A stretch of 50,937 nucleotides of DNA from an uncultured delta proteobacterium (GCA_903875445.1 CAIQWD010000040.1:1-50937); one strand, 5' to 3'; counted from the stretch's first letter, positions 1-7,120 are shown. Numbers and translations: made by a program. The notes: generated by a model from the sequence alone, not told the origin.

Positions 1-67
1 ACAAATTAATTGTATTGAGCAGATCAGCAGTCAGATGGGAAAATAAAAAGGAGGGGAATGCAGGATT

Positions 68-457
68 TTAGAAAAAAAGAGATGGAGCCGGTGGCTCAGT
101 TTTCGTTAGCAGAGGTGGTTCAGTTTTGATTAGCGTTGAAGCCTTTACTGATATTCCGGTTTTTTTAATTTGTTCCACGAAGGGGTCAGCGGCGAAGTAT
201 TGATGTGAGGGGAAAGGAATGGGTTCGAGGCTGCTGGAGATTTTCAATTTAATTCTGCGGATTTTATGTCTATCCTTAAAACGGTCTCCTTCAAACGCTG
301 GAGAAAAGAGGGCAAGATCGATATCGCTCCAAACTGTGTTTGTCCCTTGCGCATAACTTCCAAATAAAATGGCCCGTTCGATGGTGATGTTTTCTTTTTC
401 CAGTTTTTTCAAAAAGATATGAATTATTGATGAGATGTCAGCCGGGATTTGAACCAT
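68..457 (-). CDS. MNT-type nucleotidyltransferase (antitoxin of HEPN/MNT pair)
   Basis: A 129-residue protein with the minimal nucleotidyltransferase signature GSYAQGTNTVWSDIDLAL at about residues 33-50 (GSx(n)SDxD, two metal-binding Asp). Family knowledge: MNT proteins of this type act as antitoxins of HEPN RNases, in some systems by adenylylating the toxin. It lies 60 bases downstream of a HEPN frame on the same strand, the usual toxin-first order. The last 25 or so residues are low-complexity (repeated KTEPP) and unlike the family, so the 3' end may be altered by rearrangement. The family call is firm; activity is unknown. Confidence 0.78.
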   Translation of the reverse strand: MVQIPADISSIIHIFLKKLEKENITIERAILFGSYAQGTNTVWSDIDLALFSPAFEGDRFKDRHKIRRIKLKISSSLEPIPFPSHQYFAADPFVEQIKKTGISVKASTLIKTEPPLLTKTEPPAPSLFF

Positions 458-517
458 TTTGAGAGGTCCTCAATTTGTCTGAAAATAGTGTAGTGTAAAT
501 TCTCGCGTACATTTTTT

Positions 518-754
518 TTAGAGAGCATCTCTGAATTGAGGATAACGAACCTCGATATTGAAGTCATTTACTTCGTCAAGAAAAAATTTCTGTTCATCTG
601 TCAAAGGAATTTTACTGTGTTCTGCCAGCTTGACAAGATTATGTGTTTTTGGAGGAAGGAGATCGGCGCTGTTTTGCACAAAAAGAGCCTTGAGGATCTT
701 TTCTAGGACCAAATGTCCCAAGAATAGGCTCCAATCATATTTTTCAGAGTTCAA
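518..754 (-). CDS. HEPN-domain protein, N-terminally damaged
   Basis: The 78 residues read as the middle and end of a HEPN domain (LVLEKILKALFVQ, then a helical tail with PPKTHNLVKLAE). The only start is a TTG. The same frame stays open upstream to 817 and spells recognisable HEPN sequence (YWLDSATHDWETAESLL) with no ATG, and a stop lies at 818-820, so the natural N-terminus is lost. Another frame immediately upstream (about 838-960, minus) carries an unrelated start-less coding-like stretch (DLLEEHPGYLIGDPEKL). I infer a 5'-truncated toxin partner of the MNT gene downstream, possibly inactive. Confidence 0.5.
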   Translation of the reverse strand: MNSEKYDWSLFLGHLVLEKILKALFVQNSADLLPPKTHNLVKLAEHSKIPLTDEQKFFLDEVNDFNIEVRYPQFRDAL

Positions 755-1017
755 AAGGCTCTCTGCAGTCTCCCAGTCATGGGTTGCACTGTCAAGCCAA
801 TATTGGAAAATGGCTTTTCACAGATGTGGTTCCCAGCTGGTGACCAGTCAATATGAACCAGTTTTTCAGGGTCGCCGATAAGGTAACCGGGGTGCTCTTC
901 CAGGAGATCAAATTTTGATATTGTCTGGGTGGGAGATATAGCAAAACCTTGCCTTTTAGTATAACTTTACAGAAGTAAATAGGGGTTTATGCAAGTCCAT
1001 CAAAGTTTGACAATCTG

Positions 1018-1251
1018 CTATGGTTTGTCGTAAGCATCCACGTAAGTATCGATGAGCCTGCGGATCATGCGCTGATACTGAGTATGATGTTTTGCTGCCT
1101 CAGATTTGAAGAACTCAACGCTCTTTTTGCTAAGAGCAATAGTAACTTTCACCCCTTCCTCCCGGAAAGCAAGTTCTTCCGGGGGAGGGAGAAAGTCTTT
1201 AATGACTTTGGCCTCAACAGGCTCATTGGTGTATTTGATTTTCGCGCTCAT
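1018..1251 (-). CDS. brnA: BrnA-type antitoxin
   Basis: The start at the ATG encoding MSAKIKYTNEPVE is preferred. The frame runs further upstream only because it overlaps brnT. The protein has an acidic/proline N-terminal half (KVIKDFLPPPEEL) and a C-terminal ribbon-helix-helix-like part (KVTIALSKKSVEFFKSEA ... MIRRLIDTYV), as in BrnA antitoxins. BrnA binds and neutralises BrnT and represses the operon. It overlaps the end of brnT by 29 bases, typical of the toxin-first BrnTA order. Confidence 0.85.
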   Translation of the reverse strand: MSAKIKYTNEPVEAKVIKDFLPPPEELAFREEGVKVTIALSKKSVEFFKSEAAKHHTQYQRMIRRLIDTYVDAYDKP

Positions 1252-1513
1252 AAATTGCCTTGCCCTTTCGCCAGTAACCGGCGCCAATTATACGTATCAC
1301 ACCGCCGCGATAGGTAAAACGGACAGTGAGAACACCGCCCTCGACCTCGCCGAAACAAAAATAACGTTTTTCAGTTTCACTGTGAGCGAGATCTTCGGCT
1401 ATGACACGGCAGGGGTCAGCGAAAACATACTGTGCCAGAGCAAACGGTATTCCATGTTTCTTCTGGTTCTCAGTATCCTTATTTGCGTCCCACTCAAACC
1501 GTGGTTTTTTCAT
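1223..1513 (-). CDS. brnT: BrnT-type ribonuclease toxin
   Basis: This 96-residue protein has the BrnT signature: FEWDANKDTENQKKHGI near the N-terminus, FALAQYVFADP next, then a RelE-like beta core ending in IRIIGAGYWRKGKAIYE. BrnT is an mRNA-cleaving toxin with a RelE-like fold. It is the first gene of the pair and is followed by brnA with an overlap. A perfect 17-base palindrome lies 18 bases upstream of the ATG. Length and motifs look intact. Confidence 0.88.
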   Translation of the reverse strand: MKKPRFEWDANKDTENQKKHGIPFALAQYVFADPCRVIAEDLAHSETEKRYFCFGEVEGGVLTVRFTYRGGVIRIIGAGYWRKGKAIYERENQIHQ

Positions 1514-1531
1514 AAAATGATTTTAGCATAG

Positions 1532-1548
1532 TGGTATATAATATACCA
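1532..1548. promoter_or_regulatory. Palindromic operator upstream of brnTA
   Basis: TGGTATATAATATACCA is a perfect 8-1-8 palindrome 18 bases before the brnT ATG. Its A+T-rich core could also serve as a -10 element. The likely role, autoregulation by BrnA or the BrnTA complex, is inferred from position and from the family habit. Confidence 0.6.
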
Positions 1549-1672
1549 TATAAAAATATGGCTACTTATGCGTATTACTGCCAACATTCGTAAGAATTTT
1601 GGGGACGTCCCTAAGAGCACTTGATCCGCCGCTTGTGCAGGAATCGCCCAGAACATTCTTCTCTGTCAATTG

Positions 1673-1701
1673 TTGGCAAACTTTGCCATAAATGCTATAG
1701 T
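1673..1701 (+). promoter_or_regulatory. parDE promoter with palindromic operator
   Basis: A -35 TTGGCA (1673-1678) and a -10 TATAGT (1696-1701) are separated by 17 bases and lie 33 bases before parD. A perfect 7-1-7 palindrome (TGGCAAACTTTGCCA, 1674-1688) overlaps the -35, well placed for repression by ParD. Confidence 0.6.
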
Positions 1702-1734
1702 GTCAGTAAAACCAACCAACAAGGAGGTGAAAGT

Positions 1735-1971
1735 ATGGCAACCCTCAATATCTCGATGCCCGATGAAATGAGAGCCTTTATAGAGGCTCGTGTCAGCACG
1801 GGAGAATATCAAAGCGCAAGTGATTATCTGCGCGACCTTATCAGGCATGACCGCGAAGAAACGGAACGGCTTTTGGTTGAAGGACTGGAAAGCGGAACAG
1901 CACGGCCACTTGATATGGCCGCCTTGAGGAAAAGAGCGCAAGTCTCACTCAAACAAGAGAAAGCGCTTTAA
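1735..1971 (+). CDS. parD: ParD-family ribbon-helix-helix antitoxin
   Basis: The 78-residue protein begins MATLNISMPDEMRAFIE and contains VSTGEYQSASDYLRDLIR, the classic ParD/CopG ribbon-helix-helix region. The C-terminal half is charged and probably binds the toxin. The start is fixed by AAGGAGGTGAAAGT directly before the ATG; the longer upstream frame is not needed. The toxin gene follows one base after the stop. It is expected to neutralise ParE and repress its own promoter. Confidence 0.9.
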   Translation: MATLNISMPDEMRAFIEARVSTGEYQSASDYLRDLIRHDREETERLLVEGLESGTARPLDMAALRKRAQVSLKQEKAL

Positions 1972-1972
1972 G

Positions 1973-2305
1973 ATGGCCGCCATTGTCATAACGCCAGCGG
2001 CTGAGAGTGATCTCGTCAACATCTGGCTCTATATCGCACGGGATAATCCGGATTCAGCCGACCGCGTTTATCAAGCCGCCGAAAGCACCTTCGAAGCCCT
2101 TGCCGCCACACCGCGTATGGGCACGTTGTATCAATCCAAACGAGCACAACTTGAAGGAATGCGTTTCTTTCCCATCAGCAAGTTTCAAAACTATGTCATC
2201 TATTACAGAGAACAGCCGAAAGGCATTGAAATCGTCCGTGTTTTGCACGCCCACATGGATAAGAGAAAACGTTTGGAACCGGAATTATCGAAAACCAGAC
2301 GATGA
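1973..2305 (+). CDS. parE: ParE-family toxin
   Basis: A 110-residue RelE/ParE-superfamily toxin with a typical opening (ITPAAESDLVNIWLYIARDNP), the mid-region LAATPRMGTLYQS, and the conserved strand and end FPISKFQNYVIYYREQ ... IEIVRVLHAHMD. ParE toxins poison DNA gyrase. It is translationally coupled to parD (ATG one base after the TAA). The C-terminal tail after HMDKRKR is longer than usual and runs into the remnant of another toxin. Confidence 0.9.
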   Translation: MAAIVITPAAESDLVNIWLYIARDNPDSADRVYQAAESTFEALAATPRMGTLYQSKRAQLEGMRFFPISKFQNYVIYYREQPKGIEIVRVLHAHMDKRKRLEPELSKTRR

Positions 2306-2342
2306 ACTCCTTGATCTTGTGCGCCTCGGTTCTCATAGCTAA
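2298..2342 (+). pseudogene. Tail fragment of a YafQ/RelE-like toxin
   Basis: In the +3 frame directly overlapping the parE stop, the sequence reads DDELLDLVRLGSHS then a stop. This resembles the C-terminal strand of YafQ/RelE toxins (LxLxxxGSHSxLF). No body or start precedes it. I read it as scar tissue where one TA gene recombined into another. It is very short, so the call is tentative. Confidence 0.3.
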
Positions 2343-2529
2343 CTTGATTTATAGTGGTTTGCCGTAAAAGGAATGAACAATCTCCTTTACAAGGGTCGAG
2401 GGCATGGAGTCACATAACTGATTATAAATTGTGAATGATGATATCAGGTGTGCAGATAATGGCAGAAAGGCATGGCAAAGTGAAAAATCAGAAGGGCGGG
2501 TCGGTTATGCTCTTACCATACGGCATGTA

Positions 2530-2817
2530 TCACTTGATTCGCTTGGTTGCTGCTCTGTATATCTCTTTATCTCGACGTGGTCCAACCGCAAGAACATACA
2601 CCGTGACCGTTATTTCAACTACCTGATAAACTACCCGATAATCTCCGATTCTGAGCTTACGGAAATCGACCAGGTTCCCCAGGAGAGGCGCACCAAATTT
2701 TAATGGATCCGCGGTCAATTTTGTGTCTAGGGCACGCATGATGCGGCGGGCTCCTGCCTGACCGACACTTTTCAGATCATCCTCAAAATCCCGATGGTAA
2801 GTTACCGTCCAATTCAT
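2530..2817 (-). CDS. relE: RelE-family mRNA interferase toxin
   Basis: This 95-residue protein has a RelE layout: WTVTYHRDFEDDLKSVGQ at the start, LLGNLVDFRKLRIGDYRVVYQV in the middle (the conserved R-x-G-x-YRVxY stretch), and VYVLAVGPRRDKEIYRAA at the end. RelE toxins cut mRNA in the ribosomal A site. Its ATG overlaps the end of the upstream Phd/YefM-like gene by four bases, so the two are translationally coupled. Confidence 0.88.
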   Translation of the reverse strand: MNWTVTYHRDFEDDLKSVGQAGARRIMRALDTKLTADPLKFGAPLLGNLVDFRKLRIGDYRVVYQVVEITVTVYVLAVGPRRDKEIYRAATKRIK

Positions 2818-3083
2818 TTCCCAAATTTGCTCATCATTTGTCGATGTGAGAGGGCATCCTCCGGGTTGAAGCTCTTCAGACGGGCAAAAGCGAGGGCCGC
2901 AAGACGTAAATCTTCTATTTCTTCTTCCATGGTTTCATACGCATCAATAGACATAAGGACAGCTTTTGGCGCATTATTTTTGAGTATGATAAACTTTTCC
3001 GTGTCGCCCTTTTCTATCGAATCAAGCGTCGCGGACGTTTTCTTTGAAAGCATAGTGGCAGATAGGTAATCTTTTATATGCAT
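2814..3083 (-). CDS. Phd/YefM-family antitoxin
   Basis: Starting at MHIKDYLSATMLSKKTSATL, the 89-residue protein has the Phd/YefM pattern: an N-terminal DNA-binding part, then FIILKNNAPKAVLMSIDAYETMEEEI, then a flexible C-terminal toxin-binding segment. GAGGTGAAGATA before the ATG fixes the start; an upstream in-frame extension to 3149 would cross the promoter. It pairs with the RelE-type gene downstream. Confidence 0.88.
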   Translation of the reverse strand: MHIKDYLSATMLSKKTSATLDSIEKGDTEKFIILKNNAPKAVLMSIDAYETMEEEIEDLRLAALAFARLKSFNPEDALSHRQMMSKFGK

Positions 3084-3096
3084 TATCTTCACCTCT

Positions 3097-3145
3097 TTAT
3101 TTGACAAATAATGCATACTATAATCGGATATTGGAGTGCTGTCAA
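3097..3145 (-). promoter_or_regulatory. Promoter and operator of the phd-relE module
   Basis: On the minus strand, -35 TTGACA (3140-3145) and -10 TATAGT (3117-3122) are exactly 17 bases apart. Between the -10 and the ribosome site lies a perfect 7-1-7 palindrome TTATTTGACAAATAA (3097-3111). This is a strong sigma70-type promoter with an operator over the transcription start. Confidence 0.7.
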
Positions 3146-3198
3146 TCATGTGCTGTTTAATGCGAATGAGTGTCTTTGAAGCAGCTTCAGGTTGTAAA

Positions 3199-3263
3199 AT
3201 CTATACTATACCGCATGTGCTGGCTGCCATTTATGGTACGACTGGTTTGACTAAATACAGGGC
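3199..3263 (+). repeat. 65-bp remnant copy of the downstream jelly-roll/VanZ gene
   Basis: The segment matches 5048-5112 at 59 of 65 positions by hand alignment, with no gap. The downstream copy lies inside the coding sequence of the jelly-roll/VanZ protein; here it has no open context. It is a decayed duplicate, and the RHH/RelE and Phd/ParE modules lie between the two copies. Confidence 0.8.
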
Positions 3264-3337
3264 AGGGCTTTCATCCCAACCTGTACAAAGGGCGAATGAC
3301 TGGATATGAGAGAGTAAAAATAGATATTGCTAATGTG

Positions 3338-3362
3338 TGTGTTTAGAATTATTTTGAACACA
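3338..3362. promoter_or_regulatory. Inverted repeat upstream of an RHH/RelE module
   Basis: TGTGTT and AACACA form 6-base arms around a 13-base A+T-rich spacer, ending 27 bases before the antitoxin ATG at 3390. It could be an operator for the RHH antitoxin. The arms are short, so the call is weak. Confidence 0.35.
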
Positions 3363-3389
3363 AACGAATACACTACAGGAGGTAGCCCA

Positions 3390-3635
3390 ATGTCAAAAAC
3401 AGTAACCATAAGACTTTCTGAAGAAGAATATATCCTTTTTTCTAAAGCAGCAGAGGCCGTTAAACGACCTATATCTAATCTTATCAATTACCTGGCTCAA
3501 CAAAAACTAGAAGAGGATCTTTTTGTCGATCAAATAGAGATGGATGAAATTCTTGAAAATAAAGATTTGGTAGAATTCCTGAGAAAAGGTTCCAAAGATG
3601 TGAAGCTCAGAAAAGGTGTCTTCGTAGATGTTTAG
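3390..3635 (+). CDS. Ribbon-helix-helix antitoxin
   Basis: The 81-residue protein starts MSKTVTIRLSEEEYILFSKA, a beta strand plus helix of the MetJ/Arc/RelB type, followed by KRPISNLINYLAQQ and an acidic C-terminus. CAGGAGGTAGCCCA precedes the ATG. It overlaps the toxin gene by eight bases. The A+T-rich codon use differs from the G+C-rich core genes to the right, consistent with acquired DNA. Confidence 0.82.
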   Translation: MSKTVTIRLSEEEYILFSKAAEAVKRPISNLINYLAQQKLEEDLFVDQIEMDEILENKDLVEFLRKGSKDVKLRKGVFVDV

Positions 3636-3909
3636 AATATTTGAAACTGAGACATTTTGGGCTTCGCTTGAACAAGATTTTGAGGGACAAAAAGACAAGA
3701 TCAAGGTGAAACTCCGAATTCAAGTTTATCAGCAACTTAAAGACTCACCATCATTTGGCCAAAATATTAAGATGTTACGAAACTGGACTCCACCAACATG
3801 GAGGTACAGAATTGGTTCTTATCGTTTCTTTTATGAGCTCGATAGCGAAAATAAAATTGTGTTTATGATTTTAGCTGAACACAGAAGCAGGGCTTACAAG
3901 AAAAAGTGA
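3628..3909 (+). CDS. RelE/ParE-superfamily toxin
   Basis: A 93-residue protein with the RelE fold pattern: LRIQVYQQLKDSPSFGQNIK, then LRNWTPPTWRYRIGSYRFFY with the conserved RYRIGxYRxxY strand, then VFMILAEHRSRAYKKK. The basic C-terminus fits an mRNA interferase. It is coupled to the RHH antitoxin by an overlap. It appears full length. Confidence 0.85.
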   Translation: MFRIFETETFWASLEQDFEGQKDKIKVKLRIQVYQQLKDSPSFGQNIKMLRNWTPPTWRYRIGSYRFFYELDSENKIVFMILAEHRSRAYKKK

Positions 3910-3962
3910 CCCAGTGCAGAACCACAACGGGTCTTACGTTCCATTGCTCCCTAAGTATCTGG

Positions 3963-4166
3963 CTACGGCAAAATAATCACTTCCCGGAAGGGAAGCTCTG
4001 GGAATTCCGGTAAGATTCTTCCAGATTCGGGAGAATTTTCAAGCCTTCGCAAAATATTTTCAGTTCGATTCCGAAAATTGACTGCTGCAGAGGGTTTATC
4101 CTTTCGGATATATGATAGCGCAGAAAGGAATTGGGTTCGGGCAGAAGGGGTAAATTGAACCTTCAC
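3963..4166 (-). pseudogene. ParE-family toxin, C-terminally truncated
   Basis: The 67 residues match the first two thirds of ParE (VQFTPSARTQFLSALSYIRK ... RRLENSPESGRILPEF ... FREVII), then stop at LP-TAG where family members continue with the PYRFFYR strand and about 25 more residues. The last core strands are missing, so activity is unlikely. It overlaps the upstream Phd gene by four bases, so the pair was once a normal module. Confidence 0.72.
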
Positions 4167-4444
4167 GAGGGTTCTTTGGCCAAGAGGGCGTCGGCTTCGG
4201 CAAGGACGGTATTTAGGTCATATCCTACGCCTAATTCAATCTCCCTATTTCCATTAGCTAATAGATGCAGGAGCTCTCTTTCGTGTTCGGATTTCTCATA
4301 GGCATCGACACCAATCATCACTGCTGTTGCCCGTCCTCTTTGGGTAATGATCAATGGTTCTTTATTGTTTCGCAATTTCTTCAAAATCTTGGCAGTATCC
4401 TGCCGCAAATCGCTGACCGGAATGATATTTGATAGCTTGCTCAT
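4163..4444 (-). CDS. Phd/YefM-family antitoxin
   Basis: This 93-residue protein opens MSKLSNIIPVSDLRQDTAKI and continues LRNNKEPLIITQRGRATAVM, the usual Phd/YefM core, with IGVDAYEKSEHERELL next and a flexible tail. GGAGGTACGCC precedes the ATG. Its partner ParE is truncated, so this antitoxin may now act alone, possibly in trans on related toxins (inference). Confidence 0.86.
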   Translation of the reverse strand: MSKLSNIIPVSDLRQDTAKILKKLRNNKEPLIITQRGRATAVMIGVDAYEKSEHERELLHLLANGNREIELGVGYDLNTVLAEADALLAKEPS

Positions 4445-4554
4445 GGCGTACCTCCTATTGACCTAAAGGCATGGGGGATAGAGTGTGTCTGAGACATACG
4501 TTTCTCCTTTGTGTCGTCAACTTATTGATAACGATGTATATCAAATGGATGAAT

Positions 4555-4941
4555 ATGTCAAAAATCCAAGAGGGGTTAGTCACAGCCCCGACAAAGCAAA
4601 TAACCAGTGAGAGCGATCTTCGTAGCGCGCGTGCATGGGGACGCCTTTTTCATGGGGACATTCATGCGGACAGGCGGTTGATTTTTCGCAAATATGTCAC
4701 CTTTCTTGTTCTTTCAATCGGTACTCTTATAACATATTACACGGTCGGTCACTATAACGACATAGGCAATCAACTTCTGGTAAATCAAGATTTTTTTAAT
4801 GGTTTTCAGGGATGGTCGATCGGTGGGACGAAGACGGTCGCCGCTGTGTCGGTCGGTCCTGGATTCGTCCGATTGCATTCGTATGAACAGAATACATCGG
4901 TAGGGTTATTCGCAAAGCCTGGACGCAACTATGCTCGGTGA
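4555..4941 (+). CDS. N-terminal part of jelly-roll/VanZ membrane protein (frameshifted)
   Basis: This frame encodes a hydrophilic N-terminus, one membrane segment (YVTFLVLSIGTLITYYTV) and the first strands of a carbohydrate-binding-module-like beta sandwich (NQDFFNGFQGWSIGG). It stops at 4939-4941 in the middle of that domain. The next frame starts 11 bases earlier and carries on the same domain, so this is one gene split by a +1 frameshift. No clear ribosome site supports any start; MSKIQ at 4555 is one choice, an earlier ATG at 4534 another. It could be a sequencing error, a true pseudogene, or two coupled pieces. Confidence 0.55.
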   Translation: MSKIQEGLVTAPTKQITSESDLRSARAWGRLFHGDIHADRRLIFRKYVTFLVLSIGTLITYYTVGHYNDIGNQLLVNQDFFNGFQGWSIGGTKTVAAVSVGPGFVRLHSYEQNTSVGLFAKPGRNYAR

Positions 4942-5797
4942 AAAAATCGCTTTGCGAGCAGAAGTAAAAACAGTTGGGATCGAGGGAGGTAAGAAAGGCT
5001 GGGAAAAAGGTCGTGTTGTCCTTATCCAGTCCGTTGAAGGTAAGCCAATCTATACTACACCGCATGTGCTGGCAACCATTGATGGTACGACTGGTTGGAC
5101 TAAATATAGGGCTACGTTTTCTATTCTTGCGCGGGTTTCCGGCGTCCGGGCGGAGTTACAGCTGAATAATTGCACAGGGGAATTGCAGGTAAAAGACCTG
5201 GCGCTCTATCAGGTGCAGGTAAACCCGGTATACAGGCTTTTCAGATTGATGGTGTTTGGAGGCTGGGCGTTTTATGCGGTCTGTATGTTTGGGCCGGGAC
5301 TGATCGGAACCGGCGCGGGAAGGAAGCGAACCATTCTTGTTCTCCTTGTGTGTATTGCCATTGTCATCGGCACAACCATTCCGGGGGCAGTAAAGAATGA
5401 GGCAAAATACGAACTTCTCAGCCATGCGCATTGCTATGCACACCAGGTGCTTGAGCATGGTGGGGTGGCGGTGCACACCTTGGCGAGCGAACTGAAGGCG
5501 GAAAAATGGCTCTGGATCGACATTACCAAGGTTGCGCATTTTCTCCTCTTTGCCTTACTTGGGGGGCTGTTATATGCCGGACAAGGTAAGGGCGCTGTAT
5601 GGAGAACCTTTGTCGATACCGGGATGCTTGCCTGTGGCACGGAATTGCTGCAATTATTTATTGATGATCGGAGTGCTCTGGTGAGTGACGTTTTTATCGA
5701 TCTTGCCGGGGTTGGTTGTGCTGTGTTGCTGGTGAGCATTTTTGCTAGGCGGGGAAGAGGTGGGGGAGATAAGGGTGTCCATGTCAGACTTGACTAA
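4931..5797 (+). CDS. C-terminal part: jelly-roll end plus VanZ-like membrane domain
   Basis: The 288-residue frame begins mid-domain (GEKIALRAEVKTVGIEGG), completes the beta-sandwich at about residue 95, crosses the membrane (FGGWAFYAVCMFG, TILVLLVCIAIVIGTTI) and ends in a VanZ-like domain with WLWIDITKVAHFLLFALLGG, GTELLQLFIDDRSALVSDVF and a last helix. VanZ-like domains occur in envelope proteins of unclear biochemistry. ATG 4931 overlaps the stop of the preceding frame, which could allow re-initiation, but the shared domain argues for a single ancestral protein. Confidence 0.65.
   Translation: MLGEKIALRAEVKTVGIEGGKKGWEKGRVVLIQSVEGKPIYTTPHVLATIDGTTGWTKYRATFSILARVSGVRAELQLNNCTGELQVKDLALYQVQVNPVYRLFRLMVFGGWAFYAVCMFGPGLIGTGAGRKRTILVLLVCIAIVIGTTIPGAVKNEAKYELLSHAHCYAHQVLEHGGVAVHTLASELKAEKWLWIDITKVAHFLLFALLGGLLYAGQGKGAVWRTFVDTGMLACGTELLQLFIDDRSALVSDVFIDLAGVGCAVLLVSIFARRGRGGGDKGVHVRLD
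5048..5112 (+). repeat. Parent copy of the 65-bp duplicated segment
   Basis: In-gene copy of the segment also found at 3199-3263 (59 of 65 bases identical). It encodes part of the jelly-roll domain (TTPHVLATIDGTTGWTKY). Confidence 0.8.
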
Positions 5798-5817
5798 AGC
5801 AGGCTAACGCCCGCAAA

Positions 5818-6087
5818 CTAAGGGTTATGATCTCCTCTCACAACAGAGGGGTTAAGTACCTTCACGAAATTCATTTTGTTCTCTCTCCGGATTTTCCATA
5901 ACAGAGGACGGGTGATGTAATAGTCCAATTTGAATTCATCGACTATTACAGCCACATCCATGTCGCTATCCACATGGGCAGTGCCTTTCGTATAGGAGCC
6001 AAATAAAATAAGCTGATCAAATTTGATCTGCTTGCTGAGGAGTTTCTTGTATCTTTTGAGTTTTTCTATAACTACAGCAGTATCCAC
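5818..6087 (-). CDS. MNT-type nucleotidyltransferase, short
   Basis: The 89-residue protein carries LILFGSYTKGTAHVDSDMDV, the GSx(n)SDxD signature of minimal nucleotidyltransferases. The GTG start has AAGGAG ten bases upstream. It ends soon after the third beta strand (SVVRGDHNP), shorter than most relatives, so the C-terminus may be cut. It follows a Phd/RelE module with a 23-base gap on the same strand. No HEPN partner remains next to it. Confidence 0.72.
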   Translation of the reverse strand: MDTAVVIEKLKRYKKLLSKQIKFDQLILFGSYTKGTAHVDSDMDVAVIVDEFKLDYYITRPLLWKIRRENKMNFVKVLNPSVVRGDHNP

Positions 6088-6110
6088 TCTCGTAACTCCT
6101 TTGCTTCGTT

Positions 6111-6392
6111 TTACAAATAAACCTCGTCATGTGTTCCGATGTGGATTGGAACAATCTCCTTTCCATTGATCAGAAGTTCAATCGTGAGACGGTAATGGAG
6201 AGTTATTGAGAGAGAAAAGACCCCCTTTAACTTTCCATGCAACGGATGAAGGCGAAGGGAGGGATGAAACGGATTTAACTCCATCAATTGTAGACACTTT
6301 TCATACTGGGGGAGGATGTCGGGATGCTTTCTGAAAAATTTCCGGGCTCGCCGGACGTAACTTTCGGTAAAGATGATTTTGTAATTATCCAT
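6111..6392 (-). CDS. RelE/YafQ-like toxin
   Basis: From MDNYKIIFTESYVRRARKFF the 93 residues follow the RelE/StbE pattern: RKHPDILPQYEKCLQLMELN, LHPLHGKLKGVFSLSITLHY, and the typical end IVPIHIGTHDEVYL. The start is the ATG overlapping the antitoxin end by eight bases. The predicted role is ribosome-linked mRNA cleavage. It looks complete. Confidence 0.85.
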   Translation of the reverse strand: MDNYKIIFTESYVRRARKFFRKHPDILPQYEKCLQLMELNPFHPSLRLHPLHGKLKGVFSLSITLHYRLTIELLINGKEIVPIHIGTHDEVYL

Positions 6393-6642
6393 CGTTTTTG
6401 AGGTCGGCAATATGCTCGGCAATTGTTTTGTCGATGATTCTGCCTGCCTGTCGGTCTTCCTTAGCCTCAAGCAACGCGGCTTCCAATTCGCATGCACGTA
6501 AATGCTGATAGTGCTGAATGCTCATAACAACATATGTACTTTTGCCGCGCACGGAAATAGTTGCATCCTCGGCATCTTCCAGAACACTGGCTATAGAGGA
6601 GATTCCTCGCCGTTTAATATCGTTTGCTGTGATTGTTGGCAT
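6385..6642 (-). CDS. Phd-type antitoxin
   Basis: The 85-residue protein starts MPTITANDIKRRGISSIASV and contains ATISVRGKSTYVVMSIQHYQ, the prevent-host-death/YefM core, then a charged helical tail rich in Glu and Lys. The start is fixed by AAGGAGGGAAAAGCT before the ATG; the upstream extension to 6741 crosses the operator. It is paired with the RelE-like gene. Confidence 0.85.
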   Translation of the reverse strand: MPTITANDIKRRGISSIASVLEDAEDATISVRGKSTYVVMSIQHYQHLRACELEAALLEAKEDRQAGRIIDKTIAEHIADLKNDG

Positions 6643-6672
6643 AGCTTTTCCCTCCTTATTGGCGCTATTGTA

Positions 6673-6690
6673 AGCACTATAATAAGTGCT
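6673..6690. promoter_or_regulatory. Palindromic operator upstream of the phd/relE pair
   Basis: AGCACT and AGTGCT form perfect 6-base arms around ATAATA, 30 bases upstream of the antitoxin ATG. The central TATTAT on the minus strand resembles a -10 element. Autoregulation by the antitoxin is inferred. Confidence 0.5.
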
Positions 6691-6796
6691 ATTAAAAATG
6701 CCGTCAAGGGTGTAGTGAATAACGGGTTGGGGTCGGGTCAAGCTGGAAGAGGGCCTGATTATCTATGTCTGGGCGCTGATATTCAGACTTCCAATT

Positions 6797-7120
6797 TTAG
6801 ACGCGTTGCACCGGACCAGGATATTTGGCCACCTGGATGTTGACCGTCAGCAGCGTTATGATTTCGACCATGGCCTGTGCGACGAGCAGGCGGGTGAAGA
6901 GATCTTTATGGATTGGCGGCAGGGTGCCGATGGCTACCGCATGCTCACTGAGGACCGGCAGTTCATGGTAGCCGTTGTCCAACAGGCTTCGTCGCAGTAC
7001 ACATGGATCGACTTTGAAATCCTCACGGTCCAGGCCGCATTTGATAACGATTTCCCACAGACTGGCAGCGCTGAAGAACAGGTCGTTTTCAGGTTCGCCC
7101 ATCAGTGTCCGAGCATCCAA
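6797..7120 (-). pseudogene. PIN-domain toxin (VapC-like), 5' truncated
   Basis: The frame reads as a PIN protein from its second helix on (FFSAASLWEIVIKCGL, LPPIHKDLFTRLLVAQAMVE, ITLLTVNIQVAKYPGP). The N-terminal strand with the first catalytic Asp (LLLDTHxLLW in relatives) is absent, and the only start is a TTG. Its 5' end abuts the end of the SH3-repeat gene at 7132, so that gene's arrival or a deletion probably removed the start. At a minimum one catalytic acid is missing, so it should be inactive. Confidence 0.7.

Noticed and set aside
1590-1620. GGGGACGTCCC palindrome as a mobile-element end
   Set aside because: A single short palindrome without a partner end or transposase nearby.
5803-5825. 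Possible integron attC core (GCTAACGCC) next to TA genes
   Set aside because: Only one half-site was seen, no matching inverse core at a proper distance, and TA modules point both ways; a chromosomal integron is not supported.
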